64,000 bases of DNA from Marchantia polymorpha subsp. ruderalis (GCA_037833965.1 AP031354.1:23476001-23540000); one strand, 5' to 3'. Shown: positions 35,201 to 49,985, counted from the stretch's first letter. Made by a program: numbers and translations. Notes: a model not told the origin generated them from the letters alone.

Positions 35201-37900
35201 GTAAGTTTTCAGAGGCCTGGAAATGCCTGCTGTAAACTGCTGGTTGCGACCAGGATTAACTCACCTTTTTGTCGGTTGGAATTGCTTCCATTCCTCCGTC
35301 CCTCCCTCACCTCGCTACTCCTGTTTTTCCGAGTTTCAATGGTGTGGGGCAGTCCCTAGAATGCTAGATGTTTGTCATACCGGCGGCTTTGACATCGTGT
35401 ACTCTTATCCCATCGCCGGACCCGGTGACGTCAGATCCAGTCGACACACTCACTCCCTCACTCACGCACTCAAATTCTGAAAACTAGTTTTTTCTGAACT
35501 CTGGAGTGCGAACGCCCAGCTCTTCCCCCTTCTCTTCTGCTGCGCTGCGCTGTGCTCTGCTCTGCTATCGGCCTCGTTGGCAATTCAAAGCATCTATCCA
35601 TCCATCCACCCACCAGAGGAAGCGAAAAGGAAAAGAAAGGAAGAGAAAAAGGAGAAAGGAGAAAGGAACAACTGCCGAAAAGGCGTCTATCCAATCGCCC
35701 GGCAGCTGGTGCCGGTGTCGGCCAATGGAATGGGGAGGGCCCCGGAGGCCCCAAGTTTCCCGCTTCCCGGCACGATATCTTTCCAGACAGAACCTCATGG
35801 AAGCATAACAGAGCCTTTTGCTGTCCAGTCCGCGAACGGGGAAACGACGAGTTTGATTCCCGAGTCAGGGAAGAATCTCCGGCGTTGCACCGCGTTATCC
35901 ACTTCGAATCTGAGTTGATGCGACTTGGCTTCGAGGGTACCAGAAGTCATGCCATAAGACTTACCCTTTCCGGACATAGAAGTCAGCTCACGAGCTGCTC
36001 CAGTTGATGCCGGGTGACCAGCAAGCTGGTTTCTCGAATGCGCATTCGATACTTTCGGTTTTTATGTTGCGCATCAGATCCTCTCCAATATCTTTATATT
36101 CTTCGTGTCTGCCTTCCATTGAGATTGCAGAAATTATTGCTCCCCATCAAGGAGTCGAATCGAGTAGCAGGAATGAGTGAAAAAGTTGGGAGCCACGAAC
36201 TGTTCTTATCCGCTTTCCCGAGATCCTAACAGACCCGGACATTGGCGAGGAGTCAATCACTTTATGGAGAACGGGACGGGACGGGAGGAGAGCATCAGTT
36301 TATACGAGTGAGCGAAAGATTCACTCGGAAGCCTTCATTCTCTTCGGCAGCATGGGGATCATGGGGGGTCAAGGGGTTCATGGGGGCCATGGCGAGGCCG
36401 GGGGCTGTTGAATGCCCCGAACCTTGATACAGTACAACAAAATCTACTCTCTAGTGACGAATGAAAAACTTGACAGTTTTCACTTCTTCCCTACGACGAC
36501 GTTCCTCTTTCCCTTTGACTTCGACCATTCCAGGTCTCCAGGCCTCAGACGACTTTCTTCCTAATCTGATCGCACGATCAAACACGTTTTTGTTTCAATA
36601 CTTTGACGTCACATCACATTTCCCCTCGACCTTTATACGCCGTCTAATGAATCAAATATCCTGCTCGACGGCTCTCCATCAGTCTTCGAGCCAATGACTC
36701 CTTTTGCCGCCGAATGATACCCAAGACAACCTCTCAAACTCATAGACTTAGCAAGAAAGGAAGCTCTAGTTCACCGAGCGAGCTTTCATTCCTCTCTTCC
36801 AGAAATATCTCCCAAGGAGTGAGTTGGTCAATCTGTGGGCAAATATTCGACCGGGTGACGATATTCATCGAGGTGCGGCATACGAATTCTGGCGTGTAAA
36901 GGTAGGACTCACCATCCCAATAGACTTTTCAACATATTTCCCGTACTCTCAAGTTTCAGTCCGTGAGGTCGAGTGACTGAATCGATCAGTCGGTTGGTCA
37001 GTCGGCTGTTCGGTCAATGACTGAAGAGGCCGAGTCTTGACTCAACGGCGTCAATCGCAGTCATACGATTGAGAGGTGACGTAGGAGCCACAAATGTCCA
37101 ATAAAGGGTCTCCCTGGAGGCGGGGACGAGGAGGCAGACCGGAAAGAGAGGAAAAGGGAAAGCGAAAGGACGGCCGGGCTGAGCACAGGTCTGAATGTTG
37201 ACTTGATTCTAAGCCCTCCCGGGGGCGATGAAGTGAGGAGGAGCAAGTTTCGTGGAAATTTCGCTTATTCCGTTTCGGGATCGGTCGGTACCGGGCCTCT
37301 CTGAGCGGCCGCAGCCCCGCCGGACAACAAGTACGGCTCGTTGTCACAACCGTGTTCGAAAGTCAGAGCCATTGCTTCTATATCGAGCTGTGACGAGGCG
37401 ACCGAGGAGCGAACTTAGGGGCTGTCCTTCTTACGTCACCACGCCCGAAGCAGACAAGCCGGCCCGAATTCTTCCCGTCCTGCTGCTTCCCCGACCGCTT
37501 CCCCACCTCCCGGTCACCCCTGCGGGTCCACCATTTCCCACCCCGTCGAAATCCCTTCCGCTCCGACTTCGTAGATTTCTGTTGAAGTAACACCGAGTCT
37601 ACTTGCATTGCATCCTATGTTCTCTACGACATTCTACAATTTCTTATTGTTTCCTTGTCTTTGTATATGCAAGGGTCTTGGGAAATTATCAGCACTCCTT
37701 TTATTTTGCACCCAATTCTGGTCGAAGGAAACTTTGGCTACAAATTGTATCCATAATTTTGTTTTGGACAAAATCCAAGAGTTGTTTAACTCTTGGAGCT
37801 CGAAATAATACTTTTCTGTGTACTCTGCATCGGCCTTCGCATGTGAAAAGACGATTGAATCCTATGAATTGCCTGTAAAGCTCGTCTGTCCATCTGTAAA
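32291..37900. other. Gene-free stretch of ordinary GC
   Basis: Six-frame reading shows many short overlapping ORFs without motifs, splice-consistent structure or homology that I recognise. Simple repeats include GGAT units near 33460-33485 and purine-rich AAAGG/GAGAA units at about 35620-35670. The first kilobase is probably the upstream regulatory region of the ERF gene. Confidence 0.45.
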
Positions 37901-39374
37901 CACAAATCGTTGGAAATTGTTATAAGAAAGATAATGTGTTATTAAAATAGGAAATATATTAAAAAAAACTATAATCTATTCAAAATAAAAATCCAAAACT
38001 AATCTCTATAAAATTTGTTGCAATTTTTCTTTGATCTCAAGAAGGGTTGTCTACAAACCATGGGGCTTATCATTCAGCAGTTTAATGGAAAAAAATAGTT
38101 TATCAATACTATTGTCAATGAATTTAAGAAAATTATTCTTAATCTATTCCAAATGAGGAGAATGATGAGGTTGGATATGTATATGTGTAGATTTGCGGAA
38201 TTTCTAGATATCATCATATTCTTTTAAATAAAATTGATACTTACTATCACTTGTGGAAAAATCAACTCAATTTTTCTCAATATAATAAAATACTAATGAT
38301 AATTTGTAAAAACTATAAAAATTATTTCAAAAAAGTTTCTAGATGTCGAGAACTATTTAGAATATTGATATTATTATGCATAGATGTTCTATCATCAAAA
38401 ATCAAGTCCAGTTGTTAGTGAAATATATCCATTAGAATACAAGACGTATAACTCATGAAGTTGCTTGTTCAATGCTTGAGATAGTCAAGGAGATCAAAAT
38501 ACATATTAAAATTTTTGAAATATCAGTAGACAAGTACATGTAAATAAGTCATAATAAGAAGAAAAAACAAACCATGTCCAATAGCATTGAAGACATTTAT
38601 AATATCTAAGTCAAATGTTATATATATATATATATATATATTACAAGCGCCCAAACAATGTTGAGTTAGATAATATCTCTCTTAGTTTAAACATATGCTC
38701 TAAATTCTCACTGCCATAGCAGATACTAATAATGAATGTCATCATAAATATTTAAATTTTTTGAACTCAAAACACAACTATCATATAAACACATGCTATA
38801 TCAAAAGCGATTTTACACATCTTCTATCTTCATGTCCTAGATTGAGCAAATCAAAGCAAAACATCATCGTTACATACCAAAATTTCCAAATAATAATAAT
38901 GCTAAGAATGTCTATATTTCTATAATAAACTTAGGAATAAGTATTCATTTACATTAAATATTTATTTATTTATTTATTTATTTAAATTACAATCTAATTG
39001 ATAAATTCTCATAATTTCATATTAAAATTCCTTGCATACCTTCAAAATGAATATATCTTTTATTACAAATCGAAATCATTAGAAAATTTTTTGGTTGCAA
39101 GAAATTTGGATTCACCTCCAACGAATTTGTAACATTTTTTAAATACATATATTTTGAATATTGATAGATTAACTAGCTTGATTCATATAAATATAGAATA
39201 TTTAATAAAATAATCAATGCGTTAGAATCAATCTGAGTGATGAAGAGAAAAGATTATTATGAAAATTCTCTTTGGTCATATATCCTACATATTAAACAAA
39301 ATAACATTATTTATTGGATACATGATATATTTGTCACACACACACACATAGATAGATGTATGTATGTATGTATG

Positions 39375-39417
<43 letters not shown>

Positions 39418-42300
39418 CACTAATGAGCATTGATCAAGTTTTCACAAGTGTTATTCATAATATCTCTTTCATCAATCACAACTATTCTACATGAATGCAG
39501 CCAAAATGTTACTTATTTTAGATAGAGATTGAACACTTCATAACAATAATAAGTCACAGTTTCATCAAGAATGTGGTTTTTAAATGCTTATGAGATATTT
39601 TCATCATTTTAAAAGATCAAAATTTTTACACACTATACCATATAGTTGATTTTCAAGAATTTAAACTAGTCATTTTATTACTTGTATTGATAAAATGAAT
39701 CCATGAATATTTTAAGTTTTAAATATTCTACAATTTTCACATTGAATTCGTACGTTTTTAATAATTACAATCATTGATTTACTTAACATATGATCTGTGA
39801 ACTTTTAGGATAAATTTTTCAAATTTACATTCTTGTTGTTTACATTTTACAAATACGATTCTTATCATTTATTATGATTATGATTTCATGACTATCTTTG
39901 CAGAGGCTATATTCATACCTCTTTCAAAATAATGCAAAGTGATTAATAAATTAAATCAAAATTTATCTAAAAATAAATTTGGATGTACAAAATAAACTTG
40001 CAATCCATTCTGATTTCAAAATGATATGATTTTCTATATTTTAGCAATGAAGAATAAAAATATGATATGAGACCATGAACATTATAGATATAGAAAATAA
40101 TATTTTTGCTGTTGAAATATTTAAAAATTATTATTATTATTATCATCTGAATAAAATTTAGATGTCAAAATAATCTAAATTTTTTTTCAGCTTATATTGT
40201 CTTTAGCTTTTTCACATGCATATTCTTGATATCAAATGTTTTTTATTTTGTAAAAAATATTATATATGCTGATAAATTAACTCTATTAATAGATATTGAA
40301 CAGAAATTTATAAAATTATAAATTCAACTTTTTTTATTTTTTTCATTATTTACATTTATGATATAAATGTAAAACTTTCAAAAATCACTGCATTTGATAA
40401 TTTAAGATAGCTATTTTTCTCATATTGCTGAAATGACTCAAAATAAAAAATGGATACATGAATTAATTTATTATTATTTTAGTACGTATTTCAAATTTTT
40501 TTTATTCTTTTTTTGATGATAAATCTTTATTAATTCATATGTCATTAAACTCAAAAACAAATTACAAGCTTCTACAATGATTTCATATAAAATTTATCAT
40601 GAGGTTCTAAAATTCGGATGATTTTTTTAAAAACTTTCTGTTTTTTGAAACTTTCTGTTACTTCTACATTGCACATGCTAAAATGATAATAACAAGTTAG
40701 GAACTTAAAAAATAGGGACAAGAATGTCAAAAATAATAATATAATAATCTTGTTAAAATATTATTCTTGTCAGTGGATTAAAATTGAAGTAGTATAAATA
40801 GTAGTAATATTGCAAATTGAGGAAAAATTCTCTTCCAGTTTATTTTAAACTGCCTTAAACCTCTACTTTGTTTAAACTGGATTTCTAAAAAGATATCTTT
40901 GTTGAAACTATTATAGTATGTCATACATTGATTAGTACATTACAAATGTCCAAGAATCATAAGTCAAACTGACGTGACACTTGGATAAACTTTATAGATA
41001 TCGATTTTTCACATGCATATTTTGTTTTGAACCTTGCTGTTATTATGAGCTAACTCAAGTATTGATAAACCATGGTTACTTCAACCATGGTTGAGAATGT
41101 CAATTAGTCTACACTTTATAGCATAGCCTGTAGTAGCTCTCACTTGTACAATCAGGGCTTTTTAAAAAGTGACTCTTTGTGTTCCGCTTATCCACGGCGA
41201 GCCACGAATTTTATGTGTCAAATCTTCAGTGTGAATGTTGATTAACTTTGATCAACTTTCGAAAGGATACGTCATATAATACACAGCCTGATTTTGAAAT
41301 TTTTCTTCATATAATTACAGTGAATCTCAATAACAAGAAATGACTCAATTTTCATGATGATATGACTATAAAGTTGAAGTAAGTTTAGAAAGAACATTCA
41401 AAGGATGTTTTTATTGATAAAATGGTCTAATTTAACTGAAAAATTAAAGTTTTTTTAATTCAAAAAAGGCAGAATATTAATTTAATTTTTGTGTGATATT
41501 ATTTCAATATGTAATAAATTGAAAAAAAAATACATCACCAATCAAGAAAAAAACTCACATGACATTCGGATAAAATTTTTAGCAATAAAATTTTCAAATA
41601 GATTTTGTATTTTGAACCTTGCTGATGTTAGGAGTTAACTCAGGTCTTTGTCACTCTAGATATTTCAACCATGAATTTTTAGACGAGTTAAAAATACTAC
41701 TAGATAAGAAAGCTGATCTTTACTCTTACTGTCATAATTTAGAATCTGAATAAATAACTCTTTGTGTCAAGTAGACGTATACTAACTGGGACTATTCAAG
41801 TATTTATTATGTCAAAAATTTGGAATCGCATATCATTGTGAATGTCTATCTTGACCAAAAATTGCTTGCAAAACGATGCTTCACATTATATATATATATA
41901 TATATATATATACAAATGCCAATTCTTTATGCCTGTGGAATAATTCTATCAAGCAAATGATAGAAATGACTCAATTTTTTGTGAAATATGACTTCTCTCT
42001 TGAGATAATCTTTTCAAAATGTATCCGATGATGTTTCCATTGTTCAAAAATATTTTTTAAACTTATTGATTTCTATACTTACAGATATGTCACATCGCGA
42101 AGGGAGACTAAAACAATGAAACATATGAAACACATTTTTCATGTTCAGAAGCAAAAAAAAAGTTACAATTGGACCTGGGTCATGTTCCTACGTGGCCTCT
42201 AAGTGGAGCCTACATAACAACAATTAATGCGCAACTTGTTTTTTATATCACTTTTGTAGCTATTACTAAATGAGGGTGTCAGTGGCCCATGTCAAAATTG
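37901..42300. other. AT-rich block with worn repeats and TA microsatellites
   Basis: Composition changes sharply near 37.9 kb. (TA)n runs lie at about 38619-38642, 39379-39416 and 41887-41911. The run at 39338-39416 has CA, GATA, TATG and TA units in series. No coding feature is recognised. The block ends near 42.3 kb, where GC rises again. Confidence 0.7.
40965..42070. repeat. Divergent tandem repeat, period about 580-620 bp
   Basis: Order-conserved matches link two copies. TTTTGAACCTTGCTG plus GTTAACTCA-like text occurs at about 41026 and 41613. TACTTCAACCATGG and TATTTCAACCATGA are at about 41083 and 41662. GACTCTTTGTGT and AACTCTTTGTGT are at about 41170 and 41757. GAAATGACTCAATTTT occurs at about 41336 and 41965. 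The spacing drifts from 582 to about 630, as expected for an old duplicated unit. Confidence 0.55.
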
Positions 42301-42889
42301 CAAATCGAGTACCCTTGAGGCACTCTGGAATTTTAGATCGGGAGATGCCTCGGAACTCCCCCGAGGATTAGGTCAGGTCAGGTCAGGTCGGTGATGTGAG
42401 GGTGAGGTGAGGTGAAGAACGGGAGGGCTGAAAGATGCGTGAGGAGTTCAAGGAAAGAGAGAGCACGAAGAGGGGGCCTTGAGCGAGCAAGACGAGGCAG
42501 ACAACACAGGGGAGGGGACTGAATGACCAGTACGTACTGGAAGGGGCCGGGGCCGGGAGACAGGAAGTGAGTTGGTGTGCAGTTGGGAAAGCTGGCGGCG
42601 AACTTTCGTTCTGGTGGTTTCGACCGCAACAAGCTTGACTTTATAGGAGCTGCAAAAGCAAGCGAAGCATGCATGGAGTGCTAGAGTTAAAAACTTGGAA
42701 AGGAGAGAGGAGTAACATGGCAAAGTTGGATTCTTCTCTGGCGGGATTCGTCCGTTCAATCAGGGGCACTTTATGTGCACTTACTCTGCTCCTATGGAGG
42801 AACAAGTTGTGCACCAGCTGGAAACTTGAGACCTGGAGTGTGAAAAACGTGAGGCAGTGGTAGAGTGAAAGACGTTATAGAAGTCGCGA
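42301..42889. other. GC-rich flank with GGTCA tandem units
   Basis: GGTCA is repeated four times at about 42370-42389, followed by GGTGA units to about 42416. Two short ATG ORFs exist (one at 42669-42863 on the plus strand) with no recognised motif. Confidence 0.4.
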
Positions 42890-43192
42890 ATGAAATCCAA
42901 TTTGCTAGAGGTAGTTCTTGGGAAAGACAATCAGATCGGTTTCGAAGCATTACACAATAGCAAAGTTGGTTTTTGCACTATCTGGAGGTCACGGACACGA
43001 AATCATCATAAAGCAGTAAAGCAGATGCCCTTCAGGATCACGAGGGCTTCAGATGATAAGCCACCCTTGTTTCAGACAACACCTTACCAGATATTAACAG
43101 ACTTTGTGGCTCCAAACGAAAGCATGTACATTAGATCCAATATGCAAGTGGAAGAAACTGCCATTTCAACATCCTCAGCCTCAGCCTCATGA
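42890..43192 (+). CDS. Hypothetical 100-aa ORF
   Basis: A true ATG opens a 100-codon frame starting MKSNLLEVVLGKDNQIGF, with a middle part FQTTPYQILTDFVAPNES and a Thr/Ser/Ala-rich tail ending SSASAS. There is no signal peptide, membrane segment or known domain. Residue use is coding-like but the length is within chance for this GC content. It could be an exon, a lineage-specific gene, or nothing. Confidence 0.22.
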   Translation: MKSNLLEVVLGKDNQIGFEALHNSKVGFCTIWRSRTRNHHKAVKQMPFRITRASDDKPPLFQTTPYQILTDFVAPNESMYIRSNMQVEETAISTSSASAS

Positions 43193-45470
43193 ACCAGTTG
43201 ATTTTTCAAAATGCAGGAATCTTTGTGAGGTTCGAGGTGCAGTAGAGAATTCATCGTTTGCAGGTCCATCTGGACTCCTCCTGCTTAGAACCAACTGGCG
43301 CTCTATTACTTACCGTGCACCAATAAACTTCCATCCTCTTCTTCTTCTTCTCCCTCATTCATATTTCTGCCCCCCATGTTCTCTTGGCCTATCGAATGAA
43401 AATATGAATTTCGTGCCTGGGGCGTCATGGAACACTTTGCACCGAGCAGAAAGCATGCTTGTTGAAAGCCAACAAGTTACCAGGTCTCGTCCAATACGTG
43501 ACTCGTCAATTTATGACGTTTCTACGTTCCAGGGACTGATGTAGTCTCACTAGTAGCCAAACGAGAGTAGTACTGCAAGTGCGCGTCGGGACACGTACTT
43601 GCGCCACACTAAACTTAGATCGAACTTTTCCAGACACGTACTTACATAACTAAACTTGTAACGAACTTGTTGTATTGTGGGGTATCCGATCTAAAGATAC
43701 GATATGCACCACTGAACAAGCGAGCGAGAAGCTCTGAAGCAGACAAAGACATCCGGGAATCGCAAGCAGTCGGTATTTTCACCTTTGCAACTGATTAACC
43801 GTCTGCATTTCCCGGATGTCGTCCAAGTGCAGGAACTTCGTTTAGTCCACCACTTCCAAAGATAAACGTGCACTGTTCCTAGAGCCACCGGCTGAGCTCC
43901 GATGAAAACGGAGGAAATCTGTTTGGAATACAGCAAAGTCCCTCTGCTCTGTTGCCTCAGGTGAGCATCTCCTTTGTGATATGCATATTAATTCTTCGTC
44001 TCTCTAATTTGTAAATGCGTCGCCGATTCGCTTCCACAAGCTACACATGCTGAGAGGCCAAAGACAAGGGAAGTATATCACATCAGCAAAACTGACACCT
44101 TGTAATCAATCACCGGCAGCTGTCTTCAGATGTCCAACGATGGGTAGCTGTCCCTTCATTACCTGAAAAGGAAAAGGAAAAGTAAATGTCTCTGTGGAGC
44201 ACCTAAGGCCCTCCTCTCCACTCCTTTCCCGAGCAGTCGTACTTTGGGCAAGAAACTTTCGCACTGTTGGCATCTTGGCACATTCGACTCCCATCGTCAA
44301 GTTCTATTTCTCCCAAAGACAGCAACGAGTGGCAAGCCATGTTACTACCCTCTTCAGAGCGTACAGCACCCAAATTTCGAGAATGCTAGAAGTGTAGACT
44401 GTCGTCGACCCTCCAGATAAAAGTTTCAGGCTTCTGTGCCAGACAAGTTCCTAAGTCAGATAAATATATACAACAAATGAATTCCGGATGCCGATCGGTT
44501 TATGAGAAATCACAACAAAAGTAGTATCCGGTCTGGGAGGTGGAGTGGAAGGGGATGGGAGAGGAGGCAGGGAAAGGTGTCGAGTCTGTGATTAGTCGGA
44601 GCTCAGATAGTTACGCTACAGTACTTTACAGGTATGTACGGCCTACGAAGTTTTATCCTCATTACTTTGTCACTCATGTTCACCAACTGCTGCTACATAT
44701 CCAGTTTCCTGATACGGCCTCAATTCCGTCCATGTCCCTGCAACGATTCGTTTCTCAATACCTTCGCTTCCCATTTCGTTGCTGCTGTGGCCGTTATGGT
44801 TCCCTAAGATATTTTATTAGGCCGGGCGTTCGTCTAGCTTTATCTGCTGGGCCCCAGTTGTACATTCTTTCTGTTTGTCTTATCCCATTGGCTCGCTGGA
44901 TCGTTAACATTCCGATGAATCTCGCTTTTCATATGCTCACTGTTTGTCCTATCCACAGTCATCTATTTCGCCTGGCTGGGCCCACGAGCAACCACCCTCG
45001 CTCACCTTCGCTCTCAATGTCTCACTCGCCTGATTGTGAAATCCACATTATTCTCCCTTCACCATTGCTTTGGAGCTCCCTCTCCCTCCTTCTATGACTT
45101 ATGCGTGAGGTGTTCTGTCCATGCATGTCCAGGCACTTCGGAAGATCAAATAAAGTCATGATTGCAGAATCTAACCTTCTAACTGTTCTCCGGTTTGAGG
45201 CTGCTGCTGTGCTGCATGCTTTGGCGTCAAGATCGGAGCTGAGCGTGAGAAGAACGCCTCTCCTTCTCTCTCAAATCAAATCGGCTCAAATTCCCCGACA
45301 AATCTTCACTTTCCATTCTTGAGAAATCGGCCATCTGAGGCTCACATATGCTCTCGTCGCTTCCCTATACTTCGGTTCCGCTGCCTCGCCCTTACATTAA
45401 CTCGCACTAACCACGCAGTCTAGGAAACACGATGGCCAGCCCCCATCGAGGTTGAAACCGGACTTGTAAA
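43193..45470. other. Gene-free stretch
   Basis: A short direct repeat (ACACGTACTT followed by ACTAAACTT, about 43589 and 43634) is the only structure noted. A 185-codon plus-strand frame at 44540-45097 has a low-quality composition and no recognised motif, so it is not called as a gene. Confidence 0.4.
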
Positions 45471-48400
45471 TGAGTCTAGTCGCTTGTGTATATTCTTTGA
45501 ATATAATATTCTCCATGTATCAAATGGTCTAGAACATACAAAAGTACAGGCTAGCGGAGCATCTAAACAGAGACTGTTATGCTATGTGTAACAATACATA
45601 GTATTTTTAATTTAGGATTCAGGGTTTGAGATTAATTATAGGTTATATATGAAAAAATTGTATACAATGTAGTTTGCTAGGTCTCATGTATTTTTTCCTA
45701 GACATGTGAAAGTGTTAGTCTATAACTCCACAAAACTGCAAGGTTAAGAAAACTAAATGTGATCTATTTTCGTATCATTGTACTTAGGGATCTTGACTAC
45801 CTTTGTTACGTTTGTCATACATCCAAAAATATACTCCATCTGTCCTGAATAATTATTTCACATATAATATTAAGAGCCTTCTTTATACTCAAAGATTTGG
45901 CCATTATCGCTAGATTTGCCACTGATTTATTCAAAAATGTCACTGTAGTATCAAATTTGAGATGATGCTTTCAAAACAAATATAGATATGCACTAACGTT
46001 ACTCAATTTCCATATAAATGACTGTTTTCTTCCTATGAAGCATCAGGCTAAAAACATCATACATAATCATCCATGATAAGTTCGTATAAAGACATGTGTG
46101 ATACATAGAATGGTTAAGATATAGATTTTTGAACACATCAAAACCAGTTAAAAATGTTAGTGGAAATATAAAGATGTGAATTGTGATAAGAGATCTATTT
46201 TTTCTACTTTTAAATTTGTTCTAATAGAATGAGCTTAAGATTGGAAAGAATGAAAAAATCACTAAGACTGGATAAAATTTTCTACAATTTTTGGTACATC
46301 AATCTACATTATGGTTCTCAATTGAAATCAATGGAGTAATATAAACGCTAGGCAGTAATTTATATTGAATCTCAAAGTGTATAAACTTTTCACATTGTGT
46401 TTTGAGAATGGTCATATGACAAGAGGATAAAAGGTTTGATTTTTGATATTGTTGATGAGAATATGTTGTTGAAAAATGAATATTTGTGTCACAACTCTCA
46501 TTTTTCATCTAGAAAACACATGCATTCTTGACGTGGCAATTATATATAGTCTATTTTAAATCAAGTTTATCTTCATATTGAGTAACTTAACATTAACCAA
46601 AAATTGTTATAAAAGATTAGTAAGTAAAATTGGATGTCTTATGCAATCATTTTGAGATTTATTAGATATTTTTCTTCAAAATTAATTTTGTTCAATGAAT
46701 GATGAGATTTTAAAATCCAATTTTTTTATCATTCAATTTTTATAAATTCATATTTTTAGACATCAAGTTATGTATTATATAGAATCTACTATCAATCATC
46801 TTCTTTACAATGATTGATTTATTGAAAATAATTTACATTGTAGTTTTTTAATAAAAAATTTCTGATATTAAAAAATTATTTATGTATATGCAAATTTACA
46901 ACTTGAGATTTTGATAAATTTTAATTAGGTTTAAAATATACTTTTTTTGAAGATTAAATTTTTTATTTGTGAAGTTTAGAAAAAAAATGTTGTGAAGTTT
47001 GAATGTAATCTATTGTCTAAAAATTTTATGCTTACAAAATTACAAGATTTATTAATGGCTTGATATATGCTCTAATATGTTACTCCTTGTAATCACATAG
47101 TTTTCAAGAATTTAAATATATATATAATGAGAGATATTTTTGAAACTCAAAAGTAATCTAAATGATGTAGTGAAATACTTAATAAAGATAGAATTCCAGA
47201 ATCTATACAAAGTTTGAAGATGCGCTATTATTTTCATAATTGCATTTTAATTCAAATATAATTGATTTTTTTACAAGTATGACAATATATAACCCCAAAA
47301 CATAGAAAAGAGATATATCACAACTAGTTTATTTAAAAATAAATCTAAAGAAGCATTAATGAATAATATCACTATTTTTATACATAAAAAAGATCAAACA
47401 TGTAGGATTTATCTTATTATTAGTATGGACATCTTCAACTTTCTCATGATAAAAGATTTCACGTTTGCAAGCATACTATAAAGATACTTGTTAATTTACA
47501 AAAAAAATTAATGTATGAATTTATTCCTCCAAAATGATACATACAAATTGTTGTCATCATGCATAAATTTTATTTTTTCGTCGAATTGTTAACATTTTTT
47601 AAAATGGTCAAATTATGTATATCAAATTGAAAAAATATAAGCAATGAAAATGAAAAAAAAAGTCTCATAAAAGAATTTTGTTTCTTTTTTCAAATTTTTT
47701 AGATGTATTGACATAAGAATGCACATTATATAAATAAATCCAGTGATTATGTGAATCTATATAAGAATTGAAGGTTACTTCAACAATATGTTCTTATATG
47801 AAATTTCTACATAAAATATTGATATTTTTTTCCTTCTCACTGAAAATTTATGATTTGAAAGTTTGCATAATATGCAGATATATATTCAGTATATATATTT
47901 AGGTTGTCATCAACTCTATTACATTGAAACACGTGTAATTTTATTGTCAATTGATGGTTTGATCCATATCATTAAATGTGCAAATCTATGTAAAACCAAT
48001 ATATTTGAATTTTTAAAAAATTTACATAATAAAGACGTTTGCATTTTGATCTAGTCTTCACATCATTTAAGTTGGACAGAAGAAATATTTTCTATTTGAA
48101 CAATAATTAGAATATTTACTCAGCATACTACTTAAAAAAAGAAACCCATCTTCATTACTTTTCAACATTATTATATCTATTCAAATTTAAAATTATGTAT
48201 CATTTTAATTTTTTTTTTAAATTGCACATTTTGATAGGAAAAAATAGATTGAATCTCAAAGTATGTAGAAATGAATTGTAGGAACTTGATTTTATATTAA
48301 ATATAAATTTGTAGTAATAATTTAGAAAATATTATTGTAGTCAAGATATTTTGATTGTAATATAAAATTACAATCAAAATTTTTAATATACTATTTAATT

Positions 48401-48930
48401 TTTCTTTGTTAATAATTCTCAATCTTTATTTAAAATAGATTTATTAGATTTTGGTATTTTGTCATAAATTTATACAAGAATTAATTTTGAACTTTAGTTT
48501 GGTGCAGATATAGATATATAATGTTGAAAAGAGGATGGGATTATTCTATGAAGGATGAAACCAAGCAGGTAACACATGTCTAGCTTTGAGATTTTTTGTT
48601 TTGTTTTTTCATTTCTGATGGAAATACTTAATTCATATTGAAATGACCAAGAGTCACTTGCAAATATTACTATACATGGGAAGAACCGAACTGAAGGAAC
48701 AGAACCCGATGCAAGATTTTCTTTTAAAGACAAAGATTTAGTTTGTGATATTGGTATAGCTACAAGTAGTCGACCTTTCCTCAACACCTATTGTGACATC
48801 TCATTTCAACTTCCAGCTCAAGCCTAAGTTCTCCATATCACTAAGATATCCATCTAGGTCCAAATACTATTGGTCCTAGCTGAAATAAGTCGAGATCAAG
48901 CACACATAACATAGAAGTATCTGACATCGA
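45471..48930. other. Second AT-rich block
   Basis: Very AT-rich with no credible coding sequence. The minus-strand frame at 48494-48787 has a mixed hydrophobic and polar composition without a motif that I can name. No RNA gene was found. Confidence 0.6.
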
Positions 48931-49985
48931 TCAATCATTGCGTTGCCACTTTCGAACCCCCTTCGAGTATGCTATGCATTACGTTTCTTCTCAGATTAAT
49001 ATCTCTCTCGTTCTGAATTCTCACTCGCTCACTCTCCTCCACTCTCAAGCATTTGCAGGTCAAGAAGAAAGAGCAGCAGCAGCATCGTCGTATTTTTCCC
49101 AGAGCCAGCCTTCCGGGTCAAGGAACCAAGTGAGCCATTACACTCAAGTGCACAATGGCAGACACACGTTGGCAGTCCAAGGACTTCAAAGCAAGCATAC
49201 TTCTCATAGGAGCAGGGAAAAGCCTGAGCCGAAGTACGCTCCCATAGGCAGCGATGTACGAAAACAGCAAGGATCCATCCGGCGTCGTACTCACAACAGG
49301 TACACCCGTCGGCTACGAGTGGCGGAGCAATGGCGTCCGTCTCGGAAGGCGTAAAGTAAAGCGTAAAGCAAAGAGGCGAACGCCGCAGTATCTTAAACCA
49401 GAAGCTTTGTTCAGCCCGCCCGTCGCTCAGCCACGCTAGGGGACGGTCCAGAAAAATGGACGGGATGGACGGATTGTTTCCGCTGCCGCATCTTCTATCC
49501 GGATCCGGATCGGTTCGTCTTCAATCTGGAAAGCGTGACCGCGTGACGGCGTCCCCAAAGAGTCCGACTAAAACCTCCCTGCGTCCGCATGGCGAACACA
49601 GCACCGCGAGGAGGAGGAGAGGACGGTCAATGTCTTAAAATGGCGCGGACCAAAAGCGAGGCAGGCCGAGGACAGGACAGCTCGTCGTACAGAGGATAGG
49701 TACGAAGAGAGCTATGGAGGCGGCGAGTAGAGAACTAGGGGCTTTCCTAACATAACCATGACCATCTGCGGAAATAGGTATCCCCACGCTAAGTGTCGCG
49801 CTTGAATTAATAGCTTGAATTTATAGCACAACTGAAGCCAAGAATGTCCTTTTCCCAGTTCGCCAGGAAGGGGGAAGAGGACGCAGTTTTGTCTTCCGGG
49901 ATTCTTCGGAGGACCTTTTCGGTCGCCCCGTTAGAAACCTCATGGAAGTTGGGACGGGGTTTTGTGAGAGTTGTTTTCATCCCGA
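48931..49985. other. Small GC-rich island, coding status unclear
   Basis: A true ATG at 49254 opens 61 codons starting MYENSKDPSGVVLTTGTPVG, followed by a very basic stretch (RRKVKRKAKRR). The beginning reads like real protein. A second frame across the same bases is also open from 48938. I do not recognise either, so no gene is called. Confidence 0.25.

Noticed and set aside
39338-39416. CA/GATA/TATG/TA stack considered as a CRISPR-like or satellite array
   Set aside because: It is a plain compound microsatellite with units of 2-4 bases and no spacers.
44540-45097. 185-codon plus-strand ORF
   Set aside because: No recognised motif, unusual composition and no supporting splice or promoter signals; chance length for this GC content.
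48494-48787. 97-codon minus-strand ORF, first thought to be a copia polymerase scrap
   Set aside because: No reverse transcriptase, RNase H or integrase motif could be aligned to it.
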